A DNA stretch of 15,429 nt from an uncultured Clostridia bacterium. Its GTDB lineage: Bacteria; Bacillota; Clostridia; Lachnospirales; Lachnospiraceae. The stretch is taken from positions 1 to 15,429 of the forward strand of contig CAMZAI010000046.1 of the NCBI GenBank assembly GCA_947304065.1, in the 5' to 3' direction. Both the position numbers and the translations under genes were made by a program. Below are positions 14,128 through 15,429 of the stretch, in pieces. Every line of letters starts with the position of its first letter. Position 1 is the first letter of the stretch. Under the pieces are notes generated by a model that did no database searches, was not told the DNA's origin, and saw only the letters and a list, made by a program, of their open reading frames with translations.

Positions 14128-14313
14128 TTATGCCTCCTGAGGGATGATCTCCTTCTTGTTGTAGCTGCCGCATGCCTTGCATACTCTGTGAGGCATCATC
14201 AGTGCGCCGCACTTGCTGCACTTAACAAGATTGGGAGCAGTCATCTTCCAATTTGCACGACGACTGTCTCTTCTGGCTTTAGAAGTTCTGTTTTTCGGAC
14301 AAATAGCACCCAT
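14128..14313 (-). CDS. rpmF: 50S ribosomal protein L32
   Basis: 61 aa, normal length. The N-terminal ICPKNRTSKARRDSRRANWKM is the L32 signature (here as residues 4-24, conserved RTSKARRD and RRANW). A zinc ribbon follows with Cys32, Cys35, Cys45 and Cys48, the four-cysteine form of the protein, rather than the zinc-free form some bacteria induce under zinc shortage. It is a late-assembling component of the large subunit near the peptidyl transferase region. The start at 14313 is fixed by a strong AAGGAGGTG eight bases upstream, which lies inside the last codons of yceD. A terminator follows. It is cotranscribed with yceD, the common bacterial arrangement. Confidence 0.98.
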   Translation of the reverse strand: MGAICPKNRTSKARRDSRRANWKMTAPNLVKCSKCGALMMPHRVCKACGSYNKKEIIPQEA

Positions 14314-14318
14314 TGCTC

Positions 14319-14846
14319 TTACACCTCCTTCTGTCGGAACAAATCCCGGATAATTGACATTCTCGGGTCAAGCACGGTGCGGTCGCAGCCGCACTCTCCC
14401 CTGTTGAGATTCGCTCCGCAGACACTGCAGATTCCTTTGCAGTCTTCTGTACAGAGCACCTTCATGGGAAACCCTATCATAATCTCTTCGCTGATAAAAG
14501 CATCAACATCGAGCTCATATCCGTCTATATAGTTTACCGGCTCTTCGTCATCCCTGATCCTGACCGTTCCGTCGTCTTCCCAGGTAAACACATAGTCGGT
14601 ATCGATATCGAAAGGAACCGATACGGGCTCTAAGCACCTGTCGCACGGAACACTCAGCTCAATTTTCGTCTGAGCCTTGATCCTGACTGTTTTTGCTGTG
14701 TCGGAAACGGCGTGGAACCTGACCGGCTCCTTTTTGGCCACGGGATAACTCTCACCCATGTGCATAAAGCTTTCAGCCTCAATATCCGCTGTAAATTCGC
14801 GGCTTTCTGAGTTAAGATTCATGACTTCGGAAAGAGAGATTCGCAT
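14319..14846 (-). CDS. yceD: YceD/DUF177 family protein
   Basis: 175 aa from the ATG at 14846, chosen because AAGAAAGGA lies seven bases upstream and the product then begins MRISLSEV as in its relatives. A longer frame up to 14888 would start inside the predicted leader without a ribosome site. Family features are CDRCLEPV (Cys68, Cys71), the acidic YIDGYELDVDAFISEEI (about 106-122), and the C-terminal PMKVLCTEDCKGICSVCGANLN with a later ECGC, giving several cysteines that may bind zinc. DUF177 proteins are linked to 23S rRNA accumulation or large-subunit assembly, consistent with its place directly upstream of rpmF; the exact role is not settled. Confidence 0.93.
   Translation of the reverse strand: MRISLSEVMNLNSESREFTADIEAESFMHMGESYPVAKKEPVRFHAVSDTAKTVRIKAQTKIELSVPCDRCLEPVSVPFDIDTDYVFTWEDDGTVRIRDDEEPVNYIDGYELDVDAFISEEIMIGFPMKVLCTEDCKGICSVCGANLNRGECGCDRTVLDPRMSIIRDLFRQKEV
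14322..14330 (-). promoter_or_regulatory. rpmF ribosome binding site nested in the yceD 3' end
   Basis: AAGGAGGTG encodes the last sense codons of yceD (Lys-Glu-Val) and at the same time is a near-perfect Shine-Dalgarno for rpmF eight bases away. The stop of yceD lies between site and start, so ribosomes finishing yceD can cover the rpmF start region. Confidence 0.8.
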
Positions 14847-14864
14847 CCAAATATCCTTTCTTTT

Positions 14865-14884
14865 ACACATCAAAAACGATGCGC
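14865..14884 (-). other. leader hairpin upstream of yceD
   Basis: In the minus-strand RNA GCGCAUC pairs with GAUGUGU with two G-U pairs around a six-base U-rich loop, just before the yceD ribosome site. It lies within the roughly 50-nt leader of the yceD-rpmF unit. Its role is unknown; it may only shape the leader. Confidence 0.3.
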
Positions 14885-14903
14885 TCAAAATCGCACATGC
14901 ATT

Positions 14904-14931
14904 ATTATATCAAATTTAGTCTGATTGTCAA
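14904..14931 (-). promoter_or_regulatory. sigma-A promoter for yceD-rpmF
   Basis: A perfect TTGACA (14931-14926) and perfect TATAAT (14909-14904) on the minus strand are spaced by 16 bp, with an extended -10 TGA directly before TATAAT. This is the strongest promoter in the window, as expected for a ribosomal protein gene. The start would be near 14897. Confidence 0.9.
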
Positions 14932-14948
14932 ACACTTTTTTATCAAAA

Positions 14949-15429
14949 TTACGCTTCCGAAACATCGGTCTTATAGAACTTAATATATATAACAATAAAG
15001 CATGCAGCGCTCAATGTACATCCGATCACTTCAGTCGCGACCAAGCCTATCGCTCCGACCTGATACAGCGCAGCCGCTAAGTCCAGAATAGCGTGAAGCG
15101 CGATCGCGAGGAAGTATAAGCCTGTGCGCTTTCTCTTTACCGCATTGAATACAAGTATCGACAATGACACATGCATCAGCATCGCGTAGATCCTCTCGAA
15201 CATACTTATCAGAACCACAACCGGAGTGATCTGCGCAATTGCGGCGGGCATAGCTTCAAGCGCGGAAGTATCTATTCCTGCGGTCGCATTCTGACTGATG
15301 AACGAATCAAAGGTTCCGTTGTTTATCATTGTAGCGTAGACCATGTACTGAATTCCGCTGATGATCATCATCCATGCCGCTTCCATACCGCCGTGTCCTA
15401 TTCCGTGGGAAACTCCCGTCTCGCGGTTT
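14949..15429 (-). CDS. YhfC-family intramembrane metalloprotease-like protein, 5' end beyond window
   Basis: The frame is open from the TAA at 14951-14949 to the right edge, giving 159 visible C-terminal residues; the Met at 15386 is internal, not the start. The visible part begins NRETGVSHGIGHGGMEA, where HGxGHGGxE matches the conserved motif of YhfC proteins, whose His and Glu residues are proposed to bind catalytic zinc. At least four membrane helices follow (near MMIISGIQYMVYATMI, AQITPVVVLISMFERIYAML, TGLYFLAIALHAILDLAAAL and VATEVIGCTLSAACFIVIYI). A second conserved-looking HAILD motif lies in the last third. Substrate and role are unknown. No terminator is obvious before the yceD promoter, so some read-through into yceD is possible. 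Confidence 0.82.
   Translation of the reverse strand, partial: NRETGVSHGIGHGGMEAAWMMIISGIQYMVYATMINNGTFDSFISQNATAGIDTSALEAMPAAIAQITPVVVLISMFERIYAMLMHVSLSILVFNAVKRKRTGLYFLAIALHAILDLAAALYQVGAIGLVATEVIGCTLSAACFIVIYIKFYKTDVSEA

Noticed and set aside
14847..14888. Upstream start for yceD at 14888
   Set aside because: There is no ribosome site there, it lies almost at the predicted transcript start, and the added residues do not resemble the family; the ATG at 14846 has a good site.
1..15429. CRISPR array, insertion sequence, toxin-antitoxin or defence system
   Set aside because: I saw no regularly spaced repeats, transposase, integrase, small toxin pair or nuclease/helicase genes on either strand.

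Overview
The window looks like a chromosomal segment of an anaerobic Clostridia member, most likely Lachnospiraceae (moderate GC, strong GGAGG-type ribosome sites, sigma-A promoters, GTG starts, four-cysteine L32, a DUF2953 protein, a YhfC-type membrane protease and a gut-type GH31 glucosidase). The family assignment is inferred from protein recollection, not from a search. Almost everything is on the minus strand; the only plus-strand gene is a tRNA.

Right part (about 15429 to 14080, read leftward): the C-terminal part of a YhfC-family membrane protein enters from the right edge. Next comes a small unit with its own promoter, yceD (DUF177) and rpmF (ribosomal protein L32), which ends in a rho-independent terminator. 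After it comes a lone LacI-family regulator with a good sigma-A promoter and a 13-bp tandem repeat over its start site, which is probably its own operator. It converges on a plus-strand tRNA-Arg(CCG), and the two are separated by a structured 140-bp region with a bidirectional terminator.

Left part (12640 to 1): a back-to-back promoter region serves the tRNA to the right and one very long apparent operon to the left. In transcription order the operon holds a membrane PAS-GGDEF diguanylate cyclase, a NifS/IscS-type cysteine desulfurase, a PHP-family histidinol-phosphatase-like enzyme, RqcH (ribosome quality control), a GH31 alpha-glucosidase, a rhomboid/derlin-like membrane protein with a C-terminal zinc ribbon and no rhomboid serine motif, two ABC-2 type permeases without an ATPase, two uncharacterised soluble proteins (455 and 107 aa), and a DUF2953 protein running off the left edge. 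Gaps are 6 to 43 bp or short overlaps, and I see no intrinsic terminator between the genes.

Most genes are recognisable housekeeping or accessory families, and I do not see a defence island, phage, IS element or CRISPR. The best candidate for something undescribed is the block from 5530 to 1: pseudo-rhomboid with zinc ribbon, orphan permease pair and unknown proteins, tied by overlapping stops and starts to GH31. The noncoding details of most interest are the bulged convergent terminator, the REP-like palindrome beside it, and the repeats at the lacI promoter.
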